From positions 6,324,001 to 6,388,000 of the forward strand of contig JASDFA010000002.1 in the NCBI GenBank assembly GCA_035772735.1: a DNA stretch of 64,000 nt. Reading direction: 5' to 3'. Position 1 is the first letter of the stretch. The number at the start of each line of letters is the position of its first letter. A model generated the notes under the pieces. That model was given only the letters and a program-made list of their open reading frames with translations, made no database searches and was not told the DNA's origin. The position numbers and the translations under genes were made by a program. Of this stretch, positions 1-12,013 are shown one piece after another. Source of the DNA: Datura wrightii. Lineage: Eukaryota > Streptophyta > Magnoliopsida > Solanales > Solanaceae.

Positions 1-850
1 GGCCTACACATTTGTTCAGATAAGGAAAGAGGAAAACTGTGCGTGCCAGGAAAGTACAATTTGCGCGTGAAAGCAATACAAAAGGAAAGGAAATTACTTT
101 TATTGTAGCACTGCATAACCCTACAAGATACAATAGTAAAAAAAGAGTTGGACAAGGAGTACAACATAAAGTCTATATAAGGAACAAACAGGAGAAGAAG
201 ACTCGACGATTGCAATAGGTAAACTGAATTATTCTTAAAAGCAATTATCGAGTAAGAGTTCAAAGCTAAAGACTATAATAGATTAGAGTACTAGGAGATT
301 TAGTGTTTGTGAGTCTGAGAAGAGGATTCAAGAAAGAGTTCAAAGCTGAAGACTATAATAGATAAGAATACTAGGAGATCTAGTGTTTGTGAGTCTGAAA
401 AGAGGAGTTCTTAGATTTATTTTATTTTTAGGAGTTTGTTAAAGAAGTTCTGACTCAAGTTTAGAGTCTAGAACGAGTTTATTGATTAAAGTCAATCAGT
501 GATTATGAGGTACTAGATTTAGTCCATTTGATTGTAATCTAAAAATTACTCTTTGAAGTTGGTGAAATTGAGACAAACTCCTATTTGATAGGTCTTGGTG
601 TTTACTCCCTTGTGCAAGGAGATTTTTCACAATAAATCTGTGTGCTCATCTATTATTAACTTACTTACACGCAAATAAACTAAACCTGATTTAGTGGTAT
701 AGGATATTACTAGTGGTGATTATTTCGATACTATTATCAACCAAGATTATTAGAGGCACAACAAACTATATTATCCCCTATTAAGGTGGGTGAAGGCCTT
801 ACAAGTTAACATATCCTATTTAGAAAAATGGTTTCAATATAGAAGGGTCA
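1..850 (+). repeat. LTR-like fragment, possibly Copia R/U5
   Basis: There is no credible ORF. A TATA-like stretch (tctatataagg, about 172-182) is followed by an internal tandem duplication. Near 600-650 there is text of the kind found at the U5 end of Copia LTRs (a cttgtgcaaggag hairpin-like stretch, then AATAAA-like sequence). No terminal TG/CA pair or target duplication could be fixed because the element runs off the left edge. The Copia assignment is an inference from general look only. Confidence 0.3.
254..406. repeat. 80 bp tandem duplication
   Basis: Two adjacent copies start with aagagttcaaagct at 254 and 334 and both run through ctaggagatytagtgtttgtgagtctg. They differ at only a few positions, so the duplication is much younger than the surrounding sequence or has been homogenised. 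Confidence 0.85.
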
Positions 851-2074
851 TGCATAACACCTCTAGTTGCTATAGTATCTCTCATATAACTTAGCCCATT
901 ATATTTAGCTCATTGCATCATCAAATGCCACTCTTTATTCTCAAATATTCAATCAGAGAAGATGTATAAATTTTCCAAAACATATGAAGTTTGTGATATG
1001 ATTTACAACATTTTATCAATCATGCTATGAATAAATAGATGCATCTTTAGAAACATGTCAAGTTTTTAACACTTAATTAAACATCACAGAAATATTTATT
1101 TCCTCAAAAAATAGAAGTCCTTACCCTCCCCCACCCACGATTAAAAAACCCTCATGGAGAAATTGAACTATAAACTTTATGATGCTTGAAAATTTATAAG
1201 GGTTAGGTGTAACATACCTCAAGTTAGCCCAAATCTTAACATAGGTTCATAATGATCTAATACAAGTCAAGATATCCCAAAGAGATTAATATAGCATGTT
1301 ATAATCGATTTACTTTAATTGGTATTCATTTATGTTCCAACATTTCAAACATAACAACTTTCGGGCTTAAATTTGACAAAAAGGTCCCACAACAACCATA
1401 CTTGGTTTTGTACCCTAATTCATGTCATACAATAACTTAATCATAACTAAGCATATTGATACTAAACAACACTTTATTCAAAATATTATATTATAGGGCA
1501 TTGCTTATGTGAAAAAAGTACCTTTATCTAACAATAAAATCAATATGATGATCAAGGAAATTTTAACTTCCAAGTTCAAGTATTACCTAAACTTGATCAG
1601 TATGTAAGTAATACTCAATAAAGTTCTTGTGAAGGGTGTGGGCAGGGGAAAGAAATTGTTCTGGTTGATAGAAAAAATGCAGGTCAAAGGGAAGAATTAT
1701 TAACTTTGTGTGTAGAATTTTGACGTACCGAATTGTGACACGGACTTGAGAAGCCCATAGTTCTACTAATGCAAAAAGCTTACATTGCACTACCAAATCT
1801 AGGTGTTATTATGAAAAGAGCTTCTGAGGGTTGCATGATCTGAGCTCAGTTGGCGAGTAACTATTACTAGCGTGATCACGTGGCTTAAACTCTAGTCATA
1901 TTATATTTTCGTTATTTTAAGGTACATTGATCATGTAGGTTGAAAATTTAAAAGGTTAGCTCCGGACTTTATCTAGAGAACTCAAATTTCTTGATAATAT
2001 ATATTAGTAGCGACAGATTAAGCTAGAAATACCTTATTTCCTGGCAAAATATTTCACCTGAAAATCTAGTCAAA
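851..2074. other. AT-rich intergenic DNA, nothing recognised
   Basis: No ORF above background, no terminal repeats and no RNA gene were recognised. Short reading frames here have no family motif and are not called. Confidence 0.6.
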
Positions 2075-2425
2075 TAATAGCTAGGAATTAGCTATGGCTA
2101 ATACATAGCTAGGAATTTTTCCTAGAGAAATCTCTAGGTAATTTTTTACGAAAAATCAAATTTTGTGTTAATTTTTAGCTAGGGATACAATCTATAGCTA
2201 ATCCCTAACTGAGTTTTACCTAGAAAAATTGCCAAGCAAATCATAGCAGATTTTTAATGGGAAATAAAATTTTGGCGCTATTTTTTTTCAAAAGAATGAA
2301 GTCTCACTATGAAAAAATTACATACTAGTCGATAGTTATGCAGTTTCCCTGCAAAATTTATAGCTATGTTTTGCAGAAATTCTAATCTTATGCTAATTTT
2401 TCTTTAGCTAGTTGAATTCATACTA
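2075..2425. repeat. Cluster of AGCTAGG / TAGCTA words
   Basis: The words agctagg, tagctatggcta, cctagagaaatctctagg and tagctaatccctaac recur in both orientations within about 150 bp (2078-2215), with weaker copies to 2425. Dense short subterminal repeats of this type are known at the ends of CACTA transposons. No CACTA terminus or 3 bp target duplication was found, so that origin is only a suggestion. Confidence 0.4.
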
Positions 2426-3799
2426 ATATATAGCAATTTTTATTAATAATATTATCATTATTATTTTTATCGTTATTGTTATTATTATATTATACATGAA
2501 AATTGTCTAGATATTTGGAATTAGAGTTTAATAAATATTCTTGTATTTCTTACTGCATTTTACTATTTCACTGTATTATTTACTACTTGCCCCAATTTAT
2601 GTGTGATATTTGGCCACCCAAATAATTTAAGAAAGAAATATGTAATTTAAAATAATTCATAGACATTTTAAGACATGTAAATCATCTCATTAAAGATAAA
2701 AAAAAACTAAAATTATATTATTTTTAAATGTAGAATAATGTTATTCTTTTGGGACAAATTAAAACGGTACGTGTGTGTAGTAAAATAGGAAAGAGGTAAT
2801 ATTATATTTAATTTTTAGATCTATTTATTAGTTGTTTTATATTTTGAATCTTATTGTTTGTTTCGCATTGAAATTTAGTGGTAATTATATTTTATTGTAT
2901 GTTGTTTGTTTAAATTCATAGAAAATTAGGAAATGAAAAAGAAAAAAAATAAAATGAAAGAATATAAAATATGGAACGAAAACATCAATCTCCTTAACCT
3001 ATTGAACTCTAAGATTTCCAAATTAACCAGTTGTGCCTTGTGTCACCATTAGAACCCTTTGATCTCACACCAATTGTGAAAAATAAGATGATTTTGATAT
3101 GATAATTTATCAAAATCGTAATGGCAACAATCCATATTTTTAAAATGGTTGTTCTATGTATAATTAAAACGATAATTTATGACTTATTTTGAATTTTTTC
3201 TGATCCCTTCAAAAGAGAATATCAGAATTGGTCGTCTGTCTTTGTGATCTCTAGCTCCGCACCTATTTTCATCCTAATTAAGTTCGTGAGGAATTCCTCA
3301 TTATAGAAAGGATGAAGTGGTTCGAAGGAAATCAATTTTAAATTTTAAAGTTATAATTCTAATAATTTCTAGTCTCTCGTGGATCACCTATTCATCTCAA
3401 CAGTTTTAGTTCTACCCTTATGATGTCAACCCTGCTAATTGCCTTAATTAACCTTTAAGTTACTTATTTTGTTTCCTCACTTTGTTAATTTTTATTTATA
3501 CTTTGTTGCTTTAATAAAGTGAATATTTCAATAACAATCTTTTTTTAATTAATAATAGATGTTACTTTCCGAAAATTTTTTGATGATTATTTGATGTTTG
3601 TATGCTTTATTAAGGGAAGTACGGGTTGTATGTTGGTTGTAGATGAGGAGGGAAACAGGTACAAAGGGGAGAGCGAAGAGCACATGAAGTTCATTAGTAA
3701 GGATCAATTTTAAATTATCATATCTCCCGATCAATAATGAGTTAAAAGTCCTATAATCTATCAAATTAAATATCTTTTAATCTAATTTTTAGAACATCA
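2426..3799. other. AT-rich intergenic DNA, nothing recognised
   Basis: Very AT-rich with homopolymer runs. No coding, RNA or mobile-element hallmark could be supported. Confidence 0.55.
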
Positions 3800-4819
3800 A
3801 GCCACTTGTCAATCGAAGTTTGAAATAAAAAATGATGGGTATTTTACTGAGGCACTATCAAGCAATACTGCCTTAGTGCCTCCACTGCCCCACCTCTTTA
3901 AATATCAAATTGTTTGTTATCCAAATCATTTCCTTCCTATATAAATTTGACCTACTTGATTGGGAGACATATTTCCTCTCTATTTCTAGCAAGATTCAAA
4001 GTGAAATCAGCCATTAAAAATCAGCACCAAAAGCTAGCAAATTCTAGGAAGAAGATCGTGAAGCTACTAGCATTATTTCTACTGGACTGTTTTGTGAGTT
4101 ACTATAAGTTGTAGCTCATTCTAGGAAGATAAAAGAGGAGGAACCTACTCCTATCTTGGTTAGATTATCTTCAAGAAAAGGTAAGCAATTTACTCCTTGA
4201 ATTCTATATTTTTGGAAGTGAAACTTGGAGTGGAACTCGTGATAACTTATTGTAGTTTGTAATAATATTGTGTTGATACATTTTTTATGAAGTTATGGAC
4301 AATGGAAATTGAGAAACACCTCTCCTACTTTGGCTAAGAACATCTCCAAGTAAAAGTAATCAATCTTTCCTTTGATTTCTATGAAAATTGTGAAGAGAAA
4401 TTTGGAGGAAAGTTGTGGCTTGTGTGATATCTTGTTGTTGATTATTGTGTATATTGTTGTCCAGTTTTCCAGAATTTCATGGAGGAAAGTGTTGATTGTT
4501 GTGGCTGTAAGTTGAATTTGAAAATATTTTTAAAGTATAGACTTGAAAGAAAGGTTGTTGGCGAAAGTTGGAGACGGCGTGCTATGGTATATAAGGTGCC
4601 CCTTCGTATTTCTTTGCGCACGATTAAGTTGTAAGTTGATATAGAGAAAGTGTGCTCTTGTATATATTAAAATCAGTATCTTGAGTTATTCCTAAGGTCA
4701 TGGGTTGTATATTGAAATGAGCTTAAAGTGTTGAGATTGTAGTTTGCCGATAAGACGATTGAAGTGTAATTATCGTCTTCTTGTTGTCAAAACAATAAAT
4801 TGAGTCTGGAGACCCTTCA
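3800..4819 (+). repeat. LTR-like repeat, left flank of chromovirus G1
   Basis: The right end (tgtcaaaacaataaattgagtctggagaccc) resembles 21087-21118 (tgtcatagttatacatcaatttggagaccc), and the few hundred bases before each also correspond loosely. This is therefore one copy of a dispersed repeat. It contains its own 172 bp tandem duplication (starts near 4139 and 4311). The homology stops at 4819, where G1 begins, while the other copy continues with tttaaattatattg. That break supports the G1 boundary. Confidence 0.55.
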
Positions 4820-6750
4820 TGTAATGACCCTAAAACTCAAAGACTAGATCCAGGACTTAAATCAAAAAATCTAGAAATCTGCAGAAATTATTACAGAACG
4901 ACTCACCTAACGGGTCGTTGAGAGACCTAACGACTTATCAGGTCAGTCATGGGAAGGAGGATTGAGATAGGATAAGGGAGAGGCAGTGCAGTAGCTCGAT
5001 AGACTGCTCCCTTCTCAGCTCATCCATCACACAGTTCAATAAAATCAACAGTTACATTTCACATAACACCATGAATCCATTAATAACCAGATCAACAACC
5101 AGCACAATTTCAAGTAAGAATTACAATCCTCAGTTATTCCCAGCAACAACTACTCAACAAAACACGTAGTAACAAGTCGTACTTAGCATTAACGCCACAT
5201 TTCATTGTTATCAATTCGCAACATATCCACAATAAGTTAGCACATCCTCTTAACACGTTCACATCCACCTCATGAACATAGACAACATCACAAATAGTAA
5301 GTAAATAACACAACCAAGGGTTACATGACGAGCACATGCCTCCACCATCTCCCCTTATCACTCAACCACATGAATCGTGTATACACATGCTAGTAGGTAT
5401 TACTTATGCCCAACCAGTCATGACCTGCAGAGGACTCTAGAAATTCATGTACTATGCCGGCGTGGCACCCGCTCCCGCTCATATACTCGTTTGGATGCTC
5501 CCCTCGGACACGAGCCACTCAAATATTTCTGTTACTCGCTCGGATACTCCCCTCAGGCACGAGCCACTCAACGTTCATATGTTAAAATCTTTTCATTCAT
5601 CATTTTCACATAACATTCCAAGTGCATCATTGTGTCATACAAATAGTTACAATATAATTCTCCAATAAGCCATTATCAACCAACAATTCTCTCATTAACG
5701 GAGTATAATCGCTTTACGAAACATTCAGGACAATTAATTCCATTATCATATACACAATGTTATAAACAAGTCATCACAATTAAATATCACAGCATAGTCA
5801 CGTTGAAAAGATAAATTAACAACAATAAACTCACATATCACGTAAACGTTTGAAGACCAATCAAATATCAACATTGCACACTATACATACCATTATATAG
5901 GTCTACCCTATAAACTGTAACCTACCTTGATTACTTGAAATTATCGGCTTCGCTACTCTGCAGGAGCTTTGCCCTTCCTCAATGCTTCAAATTGTTTGAA
6001 ATCTACACAAATATAATTATTGGTTAGATACTCCTCAAGATAGGGCCTAATTCGATCAAACCCTTATCTTTTCAATGCAATTTAATCGAAAACCCTTCCC
6101 TTCCACCTAGATTTAAGTCCCCGCCTTATCTAATCCATCAGTATTAACAAGAGGAACCCTAGGAAGTAAATATTACTCAAATTTTCAGCAATCAACCCTC
6201 CCATTACTTCCCTACAATTTCAGCCCTAGTTCATCAACTTAGGGTTTCTCTCCATATAATTTCCACCATTAAAGGTCCTCAAGCAATCTAGGGTCAACAC
6301 TAATCGAAATAGAGGTAGTAGAATTGAGATTCTTACTTTAAGGGAGTAATTCACTGCTTTGGAAAAAACATTTCGTCCCTTAGCCCTTCTGATCGAGTTT
6401 TTGAGAATGATGGGGTAAAACCCCATAATTCCCACTTAAAATCCACTTTTTGACTCTGTTGTCTGCTGCAGCGGTTGTACTTCCGCTGCAGCGGACCCGC
6501 TACAACGATCATAGGGTCGTTGCGGTGGTCTCAACAGTTACTCCTTTATTTCACCACACGGAACTTGGACTGCTACCACTGTCTAGCTACAGCGGGAACC
6601 CCACCGCTACAGTGATCCCTCAGACCAGTAGCTATCCAAAAATGCATAGTTCTATGCTTAGATTATTTCACAACTTTCCTATCTCATTCTTAACTAGTTT
6701 TCATTGTTCTATGCCCTTAACCATCCCGTAACGATGTTTGGGTCGTTACA
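4820..6750 (-). repeat. 3' LTR of chromovirus G1
   Basis: In element sense it begins TGTAACGACCC at 6750 and ends GGGTCATTACA at 4820, about 1931 bp with canonical TG/CA. Its U3 has a cluster of GCAGCGG-type palindromes (6460-6620). A 50 bp direct repeat built on ggatnctcccctc and cacgagccactc lies at 5484-5569. The U3 half matches LTR X (30974-33054), but the last several hundred bases do not. The 5 bp left of the edge are CTTCA; a matching duplication cannot be tested because the other end is lost. Confidence 0.8.
6460..6620 (-). promoter_or_regulatory. U3 palindrome cluster, GCAGCGG type
   Basis: Repeated gctgcagcgg, ccgctgcagcgg, cccgctacaacg, ctacagcggg and accgctacagtg words, each half of a short inverted repeat, form an island richer in GC than its surroundings, 130-290 bp from the U3 start. 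Similar islands occur at 25425-25540, 30515-30625 and 32835-32900. A regulatory role is inferred from position only. Confidence 0.45.
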
Positions 6751-6824
6751 TCAGATACCAGTTAAAATATCGTTCGTCCCCGAACGGTCGATACAAAACT
6801 AAGAAGGATACGTACTAGATTATA

Positions 6825-8114
6825 TGAACAATTGGGGGTACTTGACCTGCATATCAGCCTCGGTCTCTCAAGTGGCTTCTTCCAGCGGACGGTCCTTCCA
6901 CTGGACTTTTACTGTCGGAATCTCCTTGAACCTCAGTTTCCAAACCTCTCTGGCCAATATTGCCACTGGTTCCTCCCATATGACAGATTCTTGTCCAGCA
7001 GCACAGAGTCCCACTTGATGATATAAGTTCCATCCCTGTGGTACTTTTTCAGCATGGACACATAAAATGTTGGATGCACTCCAAATAGACCTGGCGGCAA
7101 CGCCAACTCATAAGCCACTTCCCCCATACGTAAGAGTATTTCAAATGGCACAATATACCCGGTCTAAGCTTTCCCCGCTTTCCAAACCTCATCACCCCCT
7201 TCATGGGGAACACTTTGAGCAGTACTTGCTCCCCTTCCATGAACTCCATGTCTCGGAATTTCTTGTCTGCGTACTGCTTCTGCCTACTCTGAGTAGCCAC
7301 CAGATGGTCCTGAATGATTTGAACTTTTTCCAAGGACTCTTTTAACAAATCCATTCTCCAAGGTCTCACCTCAAACACGTCAAATGACCCAATTGGAGAC
7401 CTACACTTTCTCCCATACAAGGCTTCAAAAGGTGTCATACCAATGCTCGAGAGGTAGCTATTGTTATAAGAGAACTCTGCCAAGGATAATAACTTGTCCC
7501 AATGACCCCCAAAATCTATCACGTGCGCTCGGAGCATGTCCTCCAGCACTTGAATAGTGCACTCTGATTGTCCGTCTGTCTGAGGATGAAGGTTGTGCTC
7601 AAGTCCAACCTTGTACCTAACTCGGCCTACAGAGTCCTTCAAAAATGGGAAGTGAACTGAGTGCCCCTGTCCGACATAATGGAAACAGGCACCCTATGTA
7701 ATCCAATAACCTCCTTCATATATAGCTTGGCTAGTTTCTCCGTGTTGTAAGTCACCTGGACCGACAAGAAATTAGTAGACTAGGTCAATCTATCCACTAT
7801 GAACCAAATTGAGTCAAACTTCCCCAAAGTCTTGGGAAGACCAACCACAAAGTCCATAGCTATTCTCTCCATTTCCACCTGCGGATGGGCATTCGCTGAA
7901 GAACTTCTCCAGGCATTTGGTGCTCGTACTTCACCTGTTGACAATTTAAACACTGAGCCACGTAGTCCACAATGTCTTGCTTCATCCTACCCCACCAATA
8001 ACGTTGTTTTATATCATGGTACATCTTTGTGACTCTGGGGTGAATGGAGTACCTCGAGTTGTGAGCTTCTGCCAAGAGAGCTTTTATTATCTCACCAACT
8101 CGGGGAACACACAC
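6825..8114 (-). pseudogene. Integrase with chromodomain, decayed (G1)
   Basis: Integrase inserts the cDNA copy into the host chromosome. From right to left it shows the H2C2 zinc-binding region (8114-7860: HNSRYSIH then CLNC), the catalytic core with MDFVVGLP and MSDRGTQF (about 7860-7650), the third acidic residue in HPQTDGQSE (about 7590), the DNA-binding tail, the SMLKKYH linker and a chromodomain ending near 6825. The core is broken by a stop and a frameshift near 7645, and the chromodomain has TGA in place of an expected Trp near 6870 plus a frameshift near 6980. The DDE residues are therefore present but not in one frame. Confidence 0.88.
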
Positions 8115-8129
8115 CTACCCCTTTATTCT

Positions 8130-9650
8130 CAAGACCCCTTCATCATCTAACACTTATTCCATGGCCTTTCCCTGCAGGACTTTATCCCAGATTTTACCCA
8201 GTTTTCCATATTCAAATTACCTAGTTTTGATTTGCTCTAACAACAAGGATTTAGCCTCTAGGTTGGCTAACATTCCACCAGTTTCGGTCAGCAACAATCT
8301 CACTAAGTTGTTTTCTAAGGTCTAGACCTCCCTGGCCATTAGTCGTTGAGTAGCCTCCAAGCAAGCTAGACTGCCCATGCTCATCGCCTTTCTGCTTGAA
8401 ATGTCTGCCACCACATTGGCCTTCCCTGGGTGGTATAAAATGGTGATGTCATAATTCTTGAGGAACTCCATCCACCTCCTCTGCCTCAAATTGAGATCTT
8501 TATGGGAGAATACAGACTATAAGCTGCGATGATCTGTGAACACCTCACAAAGAGCTCCATACAGATAATGCCTCCAAATTTTCAATGCGAACACCATCGC
8601 TGCTAGCTCCAGATCGTGCACAAAGTAGTTTTTTTAATGCACCTTCAGCTGTCTTGAGGCGTACGCAATAATCTGTCCTTCCTGCATCAACCCAGCACCC
8701 AATCCAAACCATGAGGCATCACAATACACAACAAAATCTTTACCTTTCATGGGTAACACCAAAATAGGTGTTACGGTCAGAGAGTCTTGAGTTTCTGAAA
8801 GCTCGCTTCACATTCCTCTGACTACTAGAAGGGCACATCCTTTTGTGTCAACTTGGTCAATGCCAAAGTGGTGGAGGCAAATCCCTTCATGAACCGATGG
8901 TAGTAACTAGCCAATCCCACAAAACTTTGAATTTCTATTACATTAGTTGGCCTTGTCCAGTTCCTGACTGCCTCCACCTTCTGTGGATCAACTCGGATTC
9001 CCTCCTTGGTAACCACATGCCCCAGAAAGCACACTGATTCCAACCAAAACTTGCACTTGGTAAATTTGGCATACAACTGCTTCTCTTTCAACAATCGCAG
9101 CATAATCCTTAAATGATTTTCATGCTCTTGCCTGGTCATAGAATACACCAAGATATCATCAATAAACACAATATCAAAGAAATCTAGGTAGGGTTTGAAA
9201 AAGTCATTCATCAGGCTCATGAACGCGGTCGGAGCATTAGTGAGTCCGAATGACATGACCAGAAACTCATAATGCCCGTACCTAGTCTGAAAGGTTGTCT
9301 TGGGAATATCTTCAGCTTGAATTTTTAGTTGGTGATACCCTGATCTCAAATCAATCTTTGAAAATACAGTCGCTCCCTGTAACTGGTCAAATAGGTCATC
9401 TATTTGAGGAAGAGGGTACTTATTTCGAATAGTTACCTTGTTCAATTGGTGGTAATCGATGCACATCCGTATACTACCATCCTTTTTCTTTTACAAACAG
9501 AACTGGGGCACCCCACGGTGATATACTCGGTCTAATAAATCCTTTACTAAGCAATTCCTGCAACTGCTCCTTAAGCTCTCTCAGTACGGTAGGTGCCATT
9601 CAGTATGGAGGAATAGAAATGGGCCAGGTTCCTGGTTCCAAGTCTCTACA
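8130..9650 (-). pseudogene. Reverse transcriptase and RNase H, decayed (G1)
   Basis: The RT palm is open at 9466-8825 and contains CIDYHQLNKVTIRNKYPLP, the SKIDLRSGYHQL block, MSFGLTNAP, the FIDDILVYS catalytic motif and FLGHVVTKEGI. Upstream text (SKGFIRPSISPWGAPVLFVK) lies in a second frame, so a frameshift is present near 9486. RNase H follows below 8825 (VYCDASWFGLGAGLMQ, FTDHRSL, then the ANVVAD stretch) with several stops. It would copy the element RNA into cDNA and degrade the template in the particle. Conserved catalytic Asp residues are visible, but the polyprotein is not continuous. Confidence 0.9.
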
Positions 9651-9655
9651 AAAAT

Positions 9656-10200
9656 CTATGTCACGGTTCGGCGGCATACCGAGCAATCTACAAGGAACAC
9701 CTCTAATAATTCACAAACAATCGAAACTGATTCTATGGAAGGGCCCTCTAAACTAGTATCCCGAACATGCGCTAAGTACGTTGAACAACCCCACCCTATC
9801 AACTCATGAGCACGAATATAAGAAATAAGTTTCTTAGGAGTAGGGTTATAATTCCCTTTCAACTTCAACCTAGATGACCCTGTCCCCGATATAGTAACAA
9901 TCTTAGCATAGCAATCCAGAATGGCGTGGTATGGGGACAACCAAATCATTCCCAAGATTATATCAAAATCAACCATATCTAAGATCACTAGGTCCGCTAG
10001 GGTGTCAAATTCCATGAATTCAACAATGCAGTCACGAACAACCCTATCCACTAATACAGAATCCCAACAGGAGTGGACACATGAATAGGAGTATTAAGCC
10101 ATCACACACAAGATCATGACCCAAAGCAAAATAACTAGACACATATGAACATGTGGAGCCCGGGTCAAACAATGCAATATCCATTCTATCAGCCTAAAAA
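9656..10200 (-). pseudogene. Aspartic protease, decayed (G1)
   Basis: The active-site region reads LFDPGSTCSYVS near 10180-10150, the DxGS variant used by this lineage. The C-terminal signature VDFDIILGMIWLSPYHAI is at about 9960-9910. The two blocks are in different frames or separated by stops. The enzyme normally cleaves the Gag-Pol polyprotein. It sits between gag and RT as in all Ty3/gypsy elements. Confidence 0.82.
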
Positions 10201-10289
10201 TCATACCTATGATAACAATGTCTGAAACCTATGCCTCCGGTATACTAGGAAAAGAATAGAAATAAGCCTGGTTACCAACCTGAGAACCG

Positions 10290-11753
10290 CCTCAGTTGGG
10301 CTGTGCCACCCCTCTACCTGCCTGGGTGCCACCCCTACCTACCCGAGCATGTCCTTTGCCCTGTTGAATGCCACCTCTAGCAATTGGCTGACCACCTCGT
10401 CCCAGTTGTGGACAATCAAAACTGAAAGCACTGCCTCCCCTGCGGCTGGGTCCGAAGCTCGAGAAGCTGGGTGAGGAATAATCTATCTGCCCTGCCCAAA
10501 CTTGGGGCACCATTTGTGAATGTGGTCATACTCATGGCAGACCTTCTCAATAATCGATCTCTGAGCTGGAACAGCAGAAATAGGACGAGCCCCAAAATTA
10601 GATCGAACCATCTGAGTACCCCCAACTACACCTGACGGCCGCAGAGCTGTCCCCGGTGGACCTCCAGCCGACACCTTCATGGAAAACTTAATAGGGCACC
10701 CATAGAAACACTGTGGTACTAGAGCATTCCCATAAGAACCACCAAAAGAGACAACCCTCCGAGCCATCTTCTCGGCATTTCTAGCATACCCCTCTTGCCT
10801 CACCCCTTCAACCGACTTTAGGTACTCTACCACTTCCTGGAAAGTCTTACCCGGAGTGACCATCTACAGAGCTAGTACCTGGAGACCCACATTCAGGGCC
10901 TTAACAAACTGCCTGATCCTCTCCTCTTCTGTGGGCAATAAGGGTAGGCATATCTGGACAAGGAGTGAAATCAGGCCTCGTATGCAGCAACTGATGAGCT
11001 CCCTGCTCAATGGTAGTGAACTCATCCCACCTCCTATCCCTCAGAGTGGGGGGAACATATTTCTCCAAGTATGTGGAGTAGAATTGGATCCATGACAATG
11101 GTGGTGACCCTACTGGTCTGCACTCCACGAAATCCCTCCACCAGAGCTTTAAGTCACCCATCAGCTTGAAACTAAAGAACTCAACACCATACTTCTCCAC
11201 CGCTCCCATCTTATAGAGCCTTTTGTGGAAATCAATGATATATTCATAGGCATCCTCAGACCTCTGTGTCATAGAAGGTGGGAGGCTTAATCTTGGTGAA
11301 TCTCCAAAATAAGTCGTGCTCTTCCCCTGTCATTACTAGTCTTGCCACCAGCCTCGAAAAAATCACCGTCTCTGATATGTCATCTATCTGCGGGGCCACC
11401 ATATTTGCATGCTGAATTCCTGACTGCTGTCCCGGTGGAGTTATTGGCATTGCCCCGATACCAATAAGGTCGTTCAGAAGGTTGAGGACCTGAGCTGGGA
11501 CCTCTGAGGATGTTGGTGCGGCAGGAGCTTCTCCCTGCACCGGGACCTCGACCTCAACTACCACCCATTCCTGCGATACTGGTGGCGCAGGAGATACCGA
11601 CCTCTCCTATATCTGAGCAAGAGCACAGGCCCCTCCTCTAGCCACAGAAGGTCGCTAACCACGACCTCTACCCTTTCCTCTACTACGAACTGGGGCTGCC
11701 ACTGCTGGCTCAGGTGTTGCATCTCTATCACCATTTGCACATGTTCTCACCAT
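10290..11753 (-). pseudogene. gag, decayed (G1)
   Basis: The start is taken at the ATG at 11753 because the N-terminus (MVRTCANGDRDATPEP, then an Arg/Gly-rich stretch) resembles this family and lies about 200 bp inside the primer site. The capsid region follows (DLKLWWRDFVECRP, FYSTYLEKYVPPTLRDRRWDEF; about 11150-11000), and a zinc knuckle is left as CHEYDHIHKWCP near 10540, where one Cys has become Tyr. At least two stops interrupt the N-terminal part and frames change near 11260 and 10900. Gag would form the virus-like particle and bind RNA. Confidence 0.85.
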
Positions 11754-11954
11754 TTGAGATGGAAAGAGAAAAGCTGTTAGATCCCAATTTGGATCACCAG
11801 ATACCAATTGGAATCAAGTAATCACACAAAAGGAAAGAAGGAGAGAGCTTTCCTAAAGTCATGCACCCTCTCGAAGATAACTTACGGACCTCTCCGCACC
11901 AATCCGCAAGCTCTATTAGACCCGTCTTAGTGCAATGAGATCAATCAACCTAGA

Positions 11955-11966
11955 GATCTGATACCA
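11955..11966 (-). other. Primer binding site, tRNA-iMet (G1)
   Basis: On the minus strand this reads TGGTATCAGATC, one mismatch from the usual TGGTATCAGAGC complementary to initiator tRNA-Met. It lies 4 bp inside the 5' LTR edge at 11971, the expected place for first-strand priming. Confidence 0.8.
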
Positions 11967-11970
11967 ACTT

Positions 11971-12013
11971 TGTCATGACCCAAATGGATGTGATTGGCAC
12001 CCATACTAAACCT
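11971..12013 (-). repeat. Remnant of the G1 5' LTR
   Basis: Only the last 43 bp of the 5' LTR remain, ending GGGTCATGACA in element sense. The preceding bases (CATTTGGGTCATGACA) resemble the end of LTR X at 30974 (CATTTGGATTGTGTCA), not the end of G1's own 3' LTR at 4820. The rest is replaced by the Athila-like element. Confidence 0.65.

Larger units (their letters stand above)
4820..12013 (-). mobile_element. Chromovirus (Ty3/gypsy, Tekay/Del-type) G1
   Basis: A minus-strand LTR retrotransposon with the order (element sense) 43 bp of 5' LTR, tRNA-iMet primer site, gag, protease, RT, RNase H, integrase, chromodomain, 3' LTR. Integrase C-terminal and chromodomain text (PPGLFGVHP, SMLKKYH, VQWKDRPLEEAT) is typical of Tekay/Del chromoviruses, whose chromodomain is thought to guide insertion into heterochromatin. 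All frames carry stops or frameshifts, so the copy is dead. The 5' LTR is cut off by the Athila-like element at 12014. Confidence 0.9.

Noticed and set aside
1587..4114. Isolated 60-70 residue frames on both strands
   Set aside because: Length and composition are as expected by chance in AT-rich DNA; no motif, no supporting context.
6824..7345. Plus-strand frames opposite the integrase of G1
   Set aside because: They are antisense shadows of the minus-strand integrase and chromodomain, which show family motifs.
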